NCBI RefSeq assembly: GCF_000025345.1
Contig: NC_013757.1
Coordinates: forward strand, 3,348,001 to 3,412,000
DNA from: Geodermatophilus obscurus DSM 43160
Lineage (GTDB): Bacteria; Actinomycetota; Actinomycetes; Mycobacteriales; Geodermatophilaceae
Direction: 5' to 3'
DNA: 64,000 nt
Shown: positions 47,208 through 56,744 of the stretch, piece by piece
Numbering within the stretch: position 1 is the stretch's first letter
Layout of the letters: every line of letters starts with the position of its first letter
Notes under the pieces: generated by a model
The model's input: only the letters and a program-made list of their open reading frames with translations
What the model was told of the DNA's origin: nothing
The model's database searches: none
Translations under genes and position numbers: made by a program

Positions 47208-47938
47208 GACGCCAGTTCCTCCGTCACCCGCAGCGCCTCGGGCAGCGTGAACGCGCCGGCGTAGAGGGCCTTGCCGACGATCGCGCCCTCGACGCCGACC
47301 GGGGTCAGCCCGGCCAGCGCGCGGATGTCCTCGAGCGAGCTCACCCCGCCGGAGGCGACCACCGGGCGCGGTGTCGCGGCGCACACCTCGCGCAGCAGGT
47401 CGAGGTTGGGGCCGCGCAGGGTGCCGTCCTTGGTGATGTCGGTGACGACGTAGCGCGCGCAGCCCTCGGCGTCGAGGCGGGCGAGGGTCTCGTAGAGCTC
47501 GCCGCCCTCTCGGGTCCAGCCGCGGGCGGCCAGCCGGGTGCCGCGGACGTCGAGGCCCACGGCGATCCGGTCGCCGTGCTCGGCGATGGCCCGGGCGCAC
47601 CACTCGGGCGACTCCAGCGCTGCGGTGCCGAGGTTGACCCGCCGGCAGCCGGTGGCTAGGGCCGCGGCCAGTGCCTCGTCGTCCCGGATGCCGCCGGAGA
47701 GCTCCACGTCGACGTCCAGCTCGCCGACCACGCGGGCCAGCAGGTCGCGGTTGCTGCCCCGGCCGAAGGCGGCGTCGAGGTCGACCAGGTGCACCCACTC
47801 GGCGCCGTCCCGCTGCCACTGCAGCGCGGCGTCCAGCGGGTCACCGTAGGACGTCTCGCTGCCGGCCTCCCCCTGCACGAGGCGGACGGCCTGGCCGTCG
47901 GCGACGTCGACGGCGGGGAGCAGCTGCAGCTTCGGCAC
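47204..47938 (-). CDS. priA: ProFAR isomerase, probable bifunctional HisA/TrpF (PriA)
   Basis: A 244-residue barrel that isomerises ProFAR in histidine synthesis. Catalytic aspartates lie in [18 protein letters not shown] (D11) and [15 protein letters not shown], with [10 protein letters not shown] and VVASGGVSS phosphate loops. In actinobacteria this protein (PriA) also does phosphoribosylanthranilate isomerisation; no trpF is present among the trp genes here, which agrees. GTG 47938. Confidence 0.93.
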   Translation of the reverse strand: MPKLQLLPAVDVADGQAVRLVQGEAGSETSYGDPLDAALQWQRDGAEWVHLVDLDAAFGRGSNRDLLARVVGELDVDVELSGGIRDDEALAAALATGCRRVNLGTAALESPEWCARAIAEHGDRIAVGLDVRGTRLAARGWTREGGELYETLARLDAEGCARYVVTDITKDGTLRGPNLDLLREVCAATPRPVVASGGVSSLEDIRALAGLTPVGVEGAIVGKALYAGAFTLPEALRVTEELAS

Positions 47939-47999
47939 GACGGACAGCCTAGGGACCCCGTGCCGGTGGCCCGCGTCACCGGCACGGACGGCTCAGCAG

Positions 48000-48115
48000 C
48001 AGCGCCGGGCGCGGTCGAGCTGCTCGCGCAGCGGTCCCCGGACCCGCAGTGCTCGATCCAGCGCAGGTGCGCGACCAGCCCGGCCACCGCGGCCAGGGCC
48101 CCGTGGTGCTCGGAC
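48000..48115 (-). pseudogene. Possible remnant of a DinB/DUF664-like gene
   Basis: The minus strand can be read as EHHGALAAVAGLVAHLRWIE followed by HC, reminiscent of the helix HLRWVEHYWF in DUF664/DinB proteins. No complete gene surrounds it. Low confidence. Confidence 0.25.
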
Positions 48116-48124
48116 GTCGTGTGT

Positions 48125-48604
48125 TCACCGCATCAGGGGGACGACCGCGCTCCTGCCCTCACCGGACTCGAGCCACCGGTTCAGCTCCGCACACTCGGCA
48201 TGCCCCACGGACTCGTCGTCCAGTCCACCATGGCCGGAGACGGCGGCGGTCAGGACACGGCAGTCGAGGAGGACCACCCGCAGGCCGGCCCGCAGGAGGG
48301 TGCCGTGGGGAGGTGGCGGCCCGAACCGGAGGACGTCTGCAGCGCGCACGGACCGCGTGGACCGGAGTCCGCGGATGGTCACCAGCCCGGGGCTCAGGAC
48401 GATGGCCACGTGCAGGATCCGGTACACGGCCAGCGCCGTCACGGACAGGACGGCCAGGGGGGCGGAGACCACGGTGGTCTGTGACGTGGTGGCGAGCTGG
48501 GACGTCGGTCCCACAGCGCCCACGCCGCCGGCGAACGCCGCGATGGTCGCCTGGACGTAGCGGACACGGCGTGTGGATCCGCCGCCTGACGCGCCGCCCC
48601 CCAT
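48125..48604 (-). CDS. Small membrane protein with PH-like domain
   Basis: A 159-residue protein: a glycine/serine-rich N-terminus, one or two hydrophobic helices (to about residue 70), then a beta-rich domain VLSPGLVTIRGLRSTRSVRA and GLRVVLLDCRVLTAAV resembling bacterial PH-like domains. A C-terminal ECAELNRWLESG helix follows. Function unknown. ATG 48604 starts 86 bases from the divergent nitroreductase gene. Confidence 0.6.
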   Translation of the reverse strand: MGGGASGGGSTRRVRYVQATIAAFAGGVGAVGPTSQLATTSQTTVVSAPLAVLSVTALAVYRILHVAIVLSPGLVTIRGLRSTRSVRAADVLRFGPPPPHGTLLRAGLRVVLLDCRVLTAAVSGHGGLDDESVGHAECAELNRWLESGEGRSAVVPLMR

Positions 48605-48690
48605 CTCGCCCCTCCCACGCCGACCGTGGGGGACATCGGCGTCCTCACCCGGGACCCTGAGTCGACGACCGTTGCTGACAGGGTGGCGCG

Positions 48691-49290
48691 GTGGAGTTCG
48701 CTGACGTCGTCCGCCGGCGGCGCATGGTGCGCGACTACGACCCCGACCGGCCGGTGCCGCCCGACGTGCGCGAGCGGCTCCTGGAGCACGCGCTGCGGGC
48801 GCCGTCGGCCGGGTTCACCCAGGGCTGGGCGTTCCTGGTGCTGGAGGACGCCGCCGACCGCGAGCTGTTCTGGTCGGTGACCACCTCCGCCGGCGCTCCG
48901 GACGGCTGGCTGACCCGGATGCGGCGGGCACCGCTGCTGGTGGTGCCGCTGTCGTCGAAGGCCGCCTACCTCGAGCGGTACGCCGAGCCGGACAAGGGCT
49001 GGACCGACCGGGACGAGGCCCGCTGGCCGGTCCCCTACTGGGACGTCGACGCCGGCATGGCCGCGCTGCTGATGCTGCTGACCGCCGTCGACGAGGGGCT
49101 GGGCGCGTGCTTCTTCGGCGTCCCCGCCGAGCGGGTGGACGCTCTGCGGACGGCGTTCGGCGTCCCGGACACCCACCGGCCGGTCGGCGTGGTGTCGGTC
49201 GGCTTCCCCGGCGCGGAGGACCGCCGGTCGCCGTCACTGCGGCGCGGCCGGCGCGGCGTCGAGGACGTCGTCCACCGCGGACGCTGGTGA
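48691..49290 (+). CDS. Nitroreductase-family flavoprotein
   Basis: A 199-residue FMN oxidoreductase: N-terminal FADVVRRRRMVRDYDPDRPV, LRAPSAGFTQGWAFLVLED (FMN-binding), a central WDVDAGMAALLMLLTAVDEGL dimer helix and GLGACFFGVPAERV. It should use FMN and NAD(P)H; the acceptor is unknown. First gene of a three-gene plus-strand cassette within the his region, followed 22 bases later by the SDR gene. Confidence 0.9.
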   Translation: MEFADVVRRRRMVRDYDPDRPVPPDVRERLLEHALRAPSAGFTQGWAFLVLEDAADRELFWSVTTSAGAPDGWLTRMRRAPLLVVPLSSKAAYLERYAEPDKGWTDRDEARWPVPYWDVDAGMAALLMLLTAVDEGLGACFFGVPAERVDALRTAFGVPDTHRPVGVVSVGFPGAEDRRSPSLRRGRRGVEDVVHRGRW

Positions 49291-49312
49291 ACGCCCTGGT
49301 TGACTGCCGGCC

Positions 49313-50068
49313 GTGAGCAACTCCCGCGCCGTCCTGGTCACCGGTGGTTCGCGCGGCATCGGCCGCGCCATCGCGCACGCCTTCGCCGCCGCGGGCGACC
49401 GCGTCGCGGTGCACTGGGGCGCCTCGCGCGAGCGCGCCGAGGCGGTGCTCGCCGAGCTCCCCGGGGACGGGCACGTGCTCGTCCAGGCCGACCTGGCCGA
49501 CGCCGACGAGGTGGGCCGCATGGTCGACGAGGCCGCGGCCGCGCTGGACGGGCTGCACGTGCTGGTCAACAACGCCGGGGTCTTCACCGCCCACCCGCCG
49601 CTGTCGGTCTCCTACGAGGAGTGGCAGGCGGCGTGGTCCCGGACGCTGGCGGTCAACCTGCTCGGCGCGGCCAACGCCACCTTCCGCGCGGTGCCGCACC
49701 TGGTCGCGGCCGGTGGAGGTGCGGTCGTGAACGTCTCCAGCCGCGGTGCGTTCCGCGGCGAGCCGGACACCCCGGCCTACGGCGCGTCCAAAGCCGGGCT
49801 CAACGCGTTCGGCCAGTCGATGGCGATCGCGCTGGCGCCGCACGGCATCTCGGTGGGCACCGTGGCGCCGGGGTTCGTGCAGACCGAGATGGCCCGCGAG
49901 GTGCTCGACGGGCCGGACGGGGACGCCGTCCGCGCACAGTCGCCCTACGGCCGGGTGGCCCGCCCGGAGGAGGTCGCCTCGGCGGTGCTGTGGCTGGCCT
50001 CCCCCGGCGCGCGGTTCAGCACCGGGACGATCATCGACGTCAACGGGGCCTCCTACCTGCGCAGCTGA
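49313..50068 (+). CDS. Short-chain dehydrogenase/reductase
   Basis: A 251-residue classical SDR: cofactor motif LVTGGSRGIGRAIAHAFAAA, LVNNAGVFTAHPP, catalytic serine region VVNVSSRGAF, active-site YGASKAGLNAFGQS, and a C-terminal GTIIDVNGASYLRS. FabG-like. GTG 49313. Probably co-transcribed with the nitroreductase and the molybdopterin enzyme around it. Confidence 0.94.
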   Translation: MSNSRAVLVTGGSRGIGRAIAHAFAAAGDRVAVHWGASRERAEAVLAELPGDGHVLVQADLADADEVGRMVDEAAAALDGLHVLVNNAGVFTAHPPLSVSYEEWQAAWSRTLAVNLLGAANATFRAVPHLVAAGGGAVVNVSSRGAFRGEPDTPAYGASKAGLNAFGQSMAIALAPHGISVGTVAPGFVQTEMAREVLDGPDGDAVRAQSPYGRVARPEEVASAVLWLASPGARFSTGTIIDVNGASYLRS

Positions 50069-50082
50069 CGCACACTCGGACC

Positions 50083-51138
50083 GTGGCCCTGCCCCTGCCC
50101 CTGCCCCGCCGTGCGGGGCGGCGCACCAACGTGGGCCTGCTCGGGCTGCTCCTGCTCGCCGGCGGCACCGGCGTCCTGGCCTTCGCCGTCGGGTCGCCCG
50201 GCCCGGCGCGGCTGGTGGTCGCGGCGCACGGGGCGGCCGGGCTCGGGCTGCTGCTGCTCGTCCCGTGGAAGGCCGTCGTCGTCCGGCGGTCCTGGCGGCG
50301 TCCCGCCGGGACCCGCGGCACCGGCGGCGTCTCGCTCGGGGTCGCGACCCTGCTGACGCTGCTCACCGGCGTCCTGCACGCGGGAGGGGGAACCGGGCCG
50401 TGGTCCTGGTCGGCCGGGATCCCGGTGCTGCACGTCCACGTGGCCGTGGGCGTGGCCACCGGCGCGCTGGTCCTCGTCCACGCGTGGGGACGACGGCAGC
50501 GGCCGCGGGCCACCGACCTCGATCGCCGGGGGCTGCTGCGGGCGGGCGCGCTGGGCGCCGGCGCGGTGGCGCTGTGGGGCGCCGGCGAGGGGCTGCTGCG
50601 GCTGACCGGCGCACCGGGCGCCGAGCGCCGGGCCACGGGGTCGTTCGAGCGCGGCACCGACGACCCGGCGGCCATGCCCGTCACCCAGTGGATCTCCGAC
50701 GTGGTGCCGGACTCCCCCGCGACCGTGCTGGAGCTGGTCGGGACCGGGCGACGGGTGCGGGTGCCGGTCGCCGACCTCGACCGCGGGGACGTCGTGCGCG
50801 CCGTCCTCGACTGCACCGGCGGCTGGTACGCCGTCCAGGACTGGCGCGGGGTCCGGCTCGACCGGCTGCTCGCCGAGCACCTGGGCGGGGAGCTGCCCGC
50901 CGACGGCAGTGTCGACGTCGTCTCGGTCACCGGCTTCCAGCGCCGGCTGCCGCTGTCCGAGGCGGGCGGGCTGCTGCTCGCCACGCACGCGGCGGGCCGG
51001 CCGCTGTCGCCGGGACACGGCGCACCGGTGCGGCTGGTCGCTCCCGGACGGCGGGGCTTCTGGTGGGTGAAGTGGGTGGAGCGGGTCGAGGTCGTCGACG
51101 CGCCATGGTGGCTGCAGTCGCCGTTCCCGCTGAAGTGA
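50083..51138 (+). CDS. Membrane-anchored molybdopterin-dependent oxidoreductase
   Basis: A 351-residue protein. Residues 15-140 hold about four hydrophobic helices of cytochrome b561-like spacing, with histidines in LHVHVAVGV. After a linker and a twin-arginine-like RRGLLRAGALGAG segment comes a SUOX/YedY-type molybdopterin domain: VTQWISDVVP, DLDRGDVVRAVLDCTGGWYA (Mo-binding cysteine), LPLSEAGGLLLATHAAG and GAPVRLVAPGRRGFWWVKW. GTG 50083 is 14 bases after the SDR stop. Convergent with hisH, 4 bases apart. Confidence 0.88.
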   Translation: MALPLPLPRRAGRRTNVGLLGLLLLAGGTGVLAFAVGSPGPARLVVAAHGAAGLGLLLLVPWKAVVVRRSWRRPAGTRGTGGVSLGVATLLTLLTGVLHAGGGTGPWSWSAGIPVLHVHVAVGVATGALVLVHAWGRRQRPRATDLDRRGLLRAGALGAGAVALWGAGEGLLRLTGAPGAERRATGSFERGTDDPAAMPVTQWISDVVPDSPATVLELVGTGRRVRVPVADLDRGDVVRAVLDCTGGWYAVQDWRGVRLDRLLAEHLGGELPADGSVDVVSVTGFQRRLPLSEAGGLLLATHAAGRPLSPGHGAPVRLVAPGRRGFWWVKWVERVEVVDAPWWLQSPFPLK

Positions 51139-51142
51139 GCGG

Positions 51143-51781
51143 TCAGCTCAGGGTCTGCAGCCAGTTGGTGAGCAGCTGGGCGCCGGCGTCCCCGGACTTC
51201 TCCGGGTGGAACTGGGTGGCCGACAGCGGGCCGTTCTCGACCCCGGCGACGAACCGGTCGCCGTGCTCGGCCCAGGTGACCAGCGGGGCGGCCAGCGGGG
51301 ACGGCACCCCCTCGGAGCCCAGCGGGAAGTTGCGCACGCCGTAGGAGTGCACGAAGTAGAAGCGCTGGTCCTCGAGCCCGTCGAACAGCACCGTCGTGCC
51401 GGGCGCCTGCACGGTGTTCCAGCCCATGTGCGGCAGCACCGGGGCCTGCAGCTGCTCCACCATGCCGGGCCACTCGCCGCAGCCCTCGGCGTCCTGGCCG
51501 TGCTCCACGCCGCGCTCGAAGAGGACCTGCATGCCGACGCAGACACCCAGCACCGGCCGTCCGCCGGCCAGCCGGCGGCCGATGACCCGCGGCCCGTCGA
51601 CGGCCTTGAGGCCCTGCATGCATGCGGCGAAGGCGCCCACCCCGGGGACGACGAGACCGTCGGCCTCGAGGGCGGCGTGCGGGTCGCCGGTCACCGTGAC
51701 GTCGGCACCGACCCGGGTCAGCGCGCGTTCGGCCGAGCGGAGGTTGCCCGAGCCGTAGTCCAGGACGACGACCTTCTTCAC
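51143..51781 (-). CDS. hisH: Imidazole glycerol phosphate synthase glutaminase subunit HisH
   Basis: A 212-residue class I glutamine amidotransferase supplying ammonia to HisF. The nucleophile is C81 in [15 protein letters not shown]; the histidine/glutamate pair lies in [14 protein letters not shown]. The N-terminal [18 protein letters not shown] is standard. GTG 51781 chosen; GTG 51790 is possible. It is cut off from hisA/hisF by the nitroreductase cassette and from hisB by the HNH pseudogene. Confidence 0.97.
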   Translation of the reverse strand: MKKVVVLDYGSGNLRSAERALTRVGADVTVTGDPHAALEADGLVVPGVGAFAACMQGLKAVDGPRVIGRRLAGGRPVLGVCVGMQVLFERGVEHGQDAEGCGEWPGMVEQLQAPVLPHMGWNTVQAPGTTVLFDGLEDQRFYFVHSYGVRNFPLGSEGVPSPLAAPLVTWAEHGDRFVAGVENGPLSATQFHPEKSGDAGAQLLTNWLQTLS

Positions 51782-51990
51782 GGATGCCACGGTACGTGGG
51801 AGCGGTCGAGCGTCCGTCGGGATTCCCGGGGGGTGGGTGGTGGACGTCGCACCGCGCGTGTGGGCGGCGAGCTCCCCCCGCCCCTGCGTTCTCGGCTGTC
51901 CACGGTCGCCCGTCAAGGTCTCCGCGGGATCTGTGGACGAGCTCCTGAGCTGGGATTCGTGCTGCTGGAGCACGTCAACTCCGATAGGCT

Positions 51991-52006
51991 TCGAACACCT
52001 GATCGA
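51991..52006 (+). promoter_or_regulatory. SOS (LexA) box upstream of the HNH gene
   Basis: TCGAAC-ACCT-GATCGA matches the actinobacterial LexA consensus TCGAAC-N4-GTTCGA at 11 of 12 defined bases. It lies 16 bases before the GTG and just after TAGGCT, a possible -10, a classic repressor position. Confidence 0.6.
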
Positions 52007-52022
52007 GCCGGTGGGAGGTGTC

Positions 52023-53252
52023 GTGGAGCAGCTGCTGGCCGCCCTCGACGCCCTGGCCGCCGAGGACCTGGCCTCGTTGTTCGGCCCGGCGCTGCTCGAC
52101 CGGTTGCGGCCGCTGCTGGTGGCGCAGAACCGGCTGGCCGCCGAGGTGGCCCGCACCGTGCGCGAGGCCGAGGTGTCCGGTGCCGCGGAGGTCGACGGGC
52201 TGAAGACGATGGGCTCCTGGCTGCGCGGACACGCGCACCTGTCGGCGTCCGAGGCCGCGCGGGTGGTGCGTACCGGGCGGGCGCTGGCGCAGCTGCCGGT
52301 GATGGCCGCGGCGTGCGCCGCCGGGCAGCTCACCGGCGAGCAGGCCGCGGTGATCGGCCGGGTCGCCGAGCCCGAACACCTGGCGGCTGCCGCAGACCAG
52401 CACGTCGATGTGGCCGAGGTGGACGCGGTACTGACCGAGGTGGCCGTGATCCGCCCTTACGCCGACACCGCCACGGCGGTGCACCACTACCTCGACCGCC
52501 TCGACGCCGACGGCCCGGAGCCCGACCCCACCGAGGGCCGGCGGCTGAGCATCGCCAAGCACGCCGACGGGTCGACCTCCGGCCGGTTCGACCTGGACGC
52601 CGTAGGCGGGGAGAAGCTGCAGACGGCGCTGGAGTCGCTGCCGCAGGCCGGCCGGTGTGCCGCCGATGAGCGGACCCGGGCCCAGCAGCTGGCCGATGGG
52701 CTGGTGCAGCTGTGCGACACCGCCCTGGCCGCCGGTGGTCTGCCGACGCTGCGCGGCCACAAGCCGCAGGTCATCGTGAAGATCGGCATCGAGGACTTGG
52801 TCGACCCCGCGGTCGGGCGCCGGTGCCGCCGAGACGGGCTTCGGCGCCACCATCTCCGCCGCCCGGGCCCGCTGGATCGCCTGCGACGGGGCCGTCACCC
52901 GGATCGTGCTGGGACCGGACGGGCTGCCGCGGGAGCACGGCCGCACCGTGCGCCTGGTGCCACCGCACGTGCGCCGGGCCGCGGAAGTGCGCGACGGCGG
53001 CTGCGTGTTCACCGGCTGCGGCGCCCCCACGCACTGGTGCGACGTCCACCACCTGCTCGAGTGGGCCGACGGCGGCCAGACCAGCCTGGCCAACAGCGCG
53101 CTGCTGTGCAAGCGGCACTCGCACCTTGTGTCCACCACGGGTTCCGGGTGAAGCGACAACCCGACGGCCGATGGCGCACCTGGCGACCCGACGGCACCGA
53201 GATCCGCACCGGACCAGGCCGCACCGGCCCACCCCTCCCCGCCGCCGCCTGA
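52023..53252 (+). pseudogene. Frameshifted DUF222/HNH endonuclease (13E12-type)
   Basis: GTG 52023 (GGGAGG five bases upstream) opens a DUF222 domain ([56 protein letters not shown]). Near 52815 homology moves one frame (TGFGATISAARARWIACDGA, then REHGRTVRLVPPHVRRAAEV) to a full HNH motif GGCVFTGCGAPTHWCDVHH and LANSALLCKRH. This frame stops at 53149-53151, while the family tail VHHGFRVKRQPDGRW continues in the first frame to 53252. Two indels are therefore needed. The family is multicopy and often damage-inducible in actinobacteria. Confidence 0.85.
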
Positions 53253-53425
53253 TCTGGCACTCACCCGGCCGGCAGTCGACCGACGCCACCCCTGGCCACC
53301 GGTCGGCTGCCGGCTGTCCGCACGTCGGCACCGGCGGCGGTCCGCCGCGCGCCTCGGCCCCGTAGCTGCAGCACCGCGGTCACCGTCGAGTCAGCGAGAC
53401 AAGTAGAGGAACCGCCGCTCGGCGC
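53253..53425. other. Gap between HNH pseudogene and small membrane-protein gene
   Basis: No gene seen in 173 bases. Contains several short GC-rich inverted repeats, none long enough to call. Confidence 0.3.
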
Positions 53426-53602
53426 TCACACCAGCCGGAGGACGCCCGACACCGTGGCCAGGACCGCCGCGACCAGCAGCAGGACGGCGAAGGCGACCTG
53501 CGGGCCGGTGCGGCCCTTCGTCTCGGAGTCGGCCTTCCAGATGCTGTACGCCCCGCCGAGGAGGAAGCCGCCGACGATCAGCAACATGACCGCGAAGGTC
53601 AT
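53426..53602 (-). CDS. 58-residue two-helix membrane protein
   Basis: A short ORF 6 bases after the hisB stop, on the same strand: MTFAVMLLIVGGFLLGGAYS, a short polar stretch with KADSETKGRTG, then a second helix VAFAVLLLVAAVLATVSG. ATG start, TGA stop, GC-rich third positions. Small membrane proteins at this spot in actinobacterial his clusters are familiar; the function is unknown. Confidence 0.7.
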   Translation of the reverse strand: MTFAVMLLIVGGFLLGGAYSIWKADSETKGRTGPQVAFAVLLLVAAVLATVSGVLRLV

Positions 53603-53608
53603 CGGCGT

Positions 53609-54205
53609 CTACAGAGCGCCCTTGGTCGACGGCACGTCGGTCACCCGCGGGTCGATCGCGACCGCGGCCCGCAGCGCCCGCGCCAGAGCCTTGAACTGGC
53701 CCTCGACGATGTGGTGGGCGTCGCGGCCGGCGTAGAGCACACGCACGTGCAGGCTGATCCGCGCGTTGAACGCGAACGACTCCAGCACGTGCTTGGTGAG
53801 CGACGTCGGGTAGTCCGGCCCGATCATCGGCGTCATGTTCTCGGGCTCGGAGTGCACGAAGTACGGCCGGCCGGAGAGGTCGACGGCGGCCTGCGCGAGC
53901 ACCTCGTCCATCGGGATCGTCGCGTCGCCGTAGCGGGTGATGCCGCGCTTGTCCCCCAGCGCCTGCGCGAACGCCTGACCGAGCGCGATGGCGACGTCCT
54001 CCACCGTGTGGTGGGCGTCGATGTGCAGGTCCCCGTCCGCGCGCACGGTGAGGTCGATGCCGCTGTGCTTGGACAGCGAGGTCAGCATGTGGTCGTAGAA
54101 CCCGACCCCGGTGCTGATCGAGCTGGTGCCGGTGCCGTCGAGGTCCAGCTCGACGACGAGCTTGGTCTCGCTGGTCTCGCGCTCGACGCGTGCGGTGCGG
54201 ATCAT
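53609..54205 (-). CDS. hisB: Imidazoleglycerol-phosphate dehydratase
   Basis: A 198-residue manganese enzyme of histidine synthesis, of the monofunctional type. Metal-ligand motifs [19 protein letters not shown] and the later [19 protein letters not shown] are intact, with [20 protein letters not shown] near residue 33. ATG 54205 overlaps the hisC stop as ATGA. Part of hisD-hisC-hisB. Confidence 0.97.
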   Translation of the reverse strand: MIRTARVERETSETKLVVELDLDGTGTSSISTGVGFYDHMLTSLSKHSGIDLTVRADGDLHIDAHHTVEDVAIALGQAFAQALGDKRGITRYGDATIPMDEVLAQAAVDLSGRPYFVHSEPENMTPMIGPDYPTSLTKHVLESFAFNARISLHVRVLYAGRDAHHIVEGQFKALARALRAAVAIDPRVTDVPSTKGAL

Positions 54206-55335
54206 GCCCTCGAGTCTCCCAGGTGCTGTTCGGCGACCACCTCACCCAGCGCGGTGAGGAAGGCGTCGGTCTCCTCGGTGGTCCCGGCCGTGACTCGCAG
54301 CCAGCCGGGCAGGCCGACGTCGCGCACGAGGACGTCGTGCTCGAGCAGCGCCTTCCACACGCCCGGGGCGTCGGCGAAGTGGCCGAAGAGGACGAAGTTG
54401 GCGTCGCTGGGGACGCTGGTCAGCCCCATCCCCGGCAGCGCGGCGACGATCCGGTCCCGCTCGGCCTTGACCGCGTCGACGGTCGCCAGCAGCGCGTCGG
54501 TGTGCGCCAGCGCCGTCCGTGCGGCCGTCTGGGTCAGTGACGACAGGTGGTAGGGCAGCCGCACCAGCTGCAGCGCGTCGACGACCGCCGGGTCGGCGGC
54601 CAGGTAGCCCAGCCGCAGGCCGGCCATCCCGAACGCCTTGCTCATCGTGCGGCTGACCAGCAGCCGGGGACGGCCGGGCAGCAGGGTCAGCGCCGAGCGC
54701 GTGCCGGTGCGGGCGAACTCGGTGTAGGCCTCGTCGATGACGACCACGCCGGCGCGCCCGTGGCCGTAGGACGTGGCGTCGTAGATCGTGGTGATCGTCT
54801 CGAGCGCCACCGCGGTGCCGGTCGGGTTGTTGGGGCTGGTCACGAAGACGACGTCCGGGCGCACCTCGCGGACCTGGGCGGCGGCCTGCGCGGCGTCGAT
54901 GGTGAAGTCCTCGCAGCGGTGCCCGTCGACCCAGGCGGTGCCGGTGCCGGCCGAGATGATCGGGTGCATCGAGTAGGACGGCGTGAATCCCAGCGCCGTC
55001 CGCCCGGCCCCGCCGAACGCCTGCAGCACCTGCTGCAGGACCTCGTTGGAGCCGTTGGCCGCCCACACCTGGGCCGGTTCGACCGTCTCCCCGCTGGTGC
55101 GGGTGAGGTACGCGGCCAGGTCGCGGCGCAGCGCGAGCGCGTCCCGGTCGGGGTAGCGGTTGAGCTCCAGCGCCGCGCGCCCCAGCGCCGCCCCGAGGTC
55201 GGCGAGCAGCTCCGGCGGCAGCGGGTGCGGGTTCTCGTTGGTGTTGAGCCGGTGCTTGACCTCCAGCTGCGGGGCGCCGTAGGGCGTGCGGCCACGCAGC
55301 TCCGGGCGCAGCGGGAGCTCCTCGAGACCGGTCAC
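54202..55335 (-). CDS. hisC: Histidinol-phosphate aminotransferase
   Basis: A 377-residue PLP enzyme converting imidazole acetol phosphate and glutamate to histidinol phosphate. The PLP lysine lies in [45 protein letters not shown] and [14 protein letters not shown] are family motifs. GTG 55335 overlaps the hisD stop (GTGA) and its stop overlaps hisB (ATGA), so hisDCB look translationally coupled. Confidence 0.97.
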   Translation of the reverse strand: MTGLEELPLRPELRGRTPYGAPQLEVKHRLNTNENPHPLPPELLADLGAALGRAALELNRYPDRDALALRRDLAAYLTRTSGETVEPAQVWAANGSNEVLQQVLQAFGGAGRTALGFTPSYSMHPIISAGTGTAWVDGHRCEDFTIDAAQAAAQVREVRPDVVFVTSPNNPTGTAVALETITTIYDATSYGHGRAGVVVIDEAYTEFARTGTRSALTLLPGRPRLLVSRTMSKAFGMAGLRLGYLAADPAVVDALQLVRLPYHLSSLTQTAARTALAHTDALLATVDAVKAERDRIVAALPGMGLTSVPSDANFVLFGHFADAPGVWKALLEHDVLVRDVGLPGWLRVTAGTTEETDAFLTALGEVVAEQHLGDSRA

Positions 55336-56636
55336 GAGCGCTGCCGGACCCGGACGGCGGCGGCGTGCGCGGGCAGGTCCTCGGCGCCGGCCAGGGCGTC
55401 GACGTGCCCGGCGACGTCGGCGAGGGCCTGCTCGTCGTACTCGACCAGGTGGATGCCGCGCAGGAACGACTGCACCGACAGGCCGCTGGAGTGCCGCGCG
55501 CAGCCGCCGGTGGGCAGCACGTGGTTGGAGCCGGCGATGTAGTCGCCCAGCGACACCGGCGACCAGGCGCCGACGAACACCGCTCCGGCGTTGCGCACCC
55601 GCATCGCCACCTCGCGGGCGTCCCGCGTCTGGATCTCCAGGTGCTCGGCGGCGTAGGCGTCGACCACCCGGAGGCCCGCGTCGACGTCGTCCACCAGGAC
55701 GATGCCCGACTGGCTGCCGTCGAGCGCGGTCGTGATCCGGTCGGAGTGCTTGGTGGCCGCGACCTGCGCGGGGACCAGGTCCAGGACGGCGTCGGCGAGC
55801 GCCTCGCTGTCGGTGACCAGCACCGCGCCGGCCAGCGGGTCGTGCTCGGCCTGGCTGATCAGGTCGGCGGCGACGTGCACCGGGTCGGCGGTCTCGTCGG
55901 CGAGGATCGCCACCTCGGTCGGGCCGGCCTCGGAGTCGATGCCGATGAGCCCGCGCAGCAGCCGCTTGGCCGCCGTGACGTAGACGTTGCCCGGGCCGGT
56001 GACCATGTCGACCGGCTCGCAGGAGCCGGCGCCGTAGCCGAAGACGGCGATCGCCTGCGCCCCGCCGACGGCGTAGACCTCGCTGACGCCGAGCAGCGCG
56101 CACGCGGCCAGCACGCCGGGGTCGGGCAGGCCGCCGTGGTCGCGCTGCGGCGGGGAGGCGACCGCGATCGACTCCACGCCTGCGATCTGCGCGGGGATGA
56201 CGTTCATGACCACGCTGGACAGCAGTGGCGCCAGCCCGCCGGGGACGTACAGGCCGACGCGGCGCACCGGCAGCCAGCGCTCGGTGACCGTGCCGCCGGG
56301 GACGACCTCGGTGGTGACGTCGGTGCGGCGCTGGTCGGCGTGCACCCTCCGGACGCGCGCGATGGCCTCCTCGAGCGCGGCGCGGACGGCGGGGTCGATC
56401 CCGGCCAGCGCGGCGTCGATCGCCTCCTGCGGAACGGCGAAGTCCTCGAGGTCGACGCCGTCGAGGCGGGCGGTGATCTCGCGGACGGCCTGGGCGCCGC
56501 GCACCCGCACGTCCTCGCACAGCGGCCGGACCGTGGCCAGCACCGAGTCGATGTCGGTGGCGGCGCGGGGCAGCAGGCCGGCGAGCTCGCGCACCCCCGG
56601 CAGGGCGGATCCACGCAGGTCGATGCGGGCGAGCAC
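55332..56636 (-). CDS. hisD: Histidinol dehydrogenase
   Basis: A 434-residue zinc/NAD enzyme for the last two steps of histidine synthesis. [82 protein letters not shown] and [10 protein letters not shown] are intact. GTG 56636 has CGGAGG eight bases upstream. First gene of hisDCB, divergent from the Lon-domain gene. Confidence 0.98.
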   Translation of the reverse strand: MLARIDLRGSALPGVRELAGLLPRAATDIDSVLATVRPLCEDVRVRGAQAVREITARLDGVDLEDFAVPQEAIDAALAGIDPAVRAALEEAIARVRRVHADQRRTDVTTEVVPGGTVTERWLPVRRVGLYVPGGLAPLLSSVVMNVIPAQIAGVESIAVASPPQRDHGGLPDPGVLAACALLGVSEVYAVGGAQAIAVFGYGAGSCEPVDMVTGPGNVYVTAAKRLLRGLIGIDSEAGPTEVAILADETADPVHVAADLISQAEHDPLAGAVLVTDSEALADAVLDLVPAQVAATKHSDRITTALDGSQSGIVLVDDVDAGLRVVDAYAAEHLEIQTRDAREVAMRVRNAGAVFVGAWSPVSLGDYIAGSNHVLPTGGCARHSSGLSVQSFLRGIHLVEYDEQALADVAGHVDALAGAEDLPAHAAAVRVRQRS

Positions 56637-56744
56637 GGGCGGACCTCCGGGGTGGGGACGGAACACCCCAGGGTAGCCGCCGGGGGTCCGCGGCCCGGCG
56701 TGCTGCCCGGTCCGGGCCCGGGGCCACCCGTAGGCTCGCCTGCC

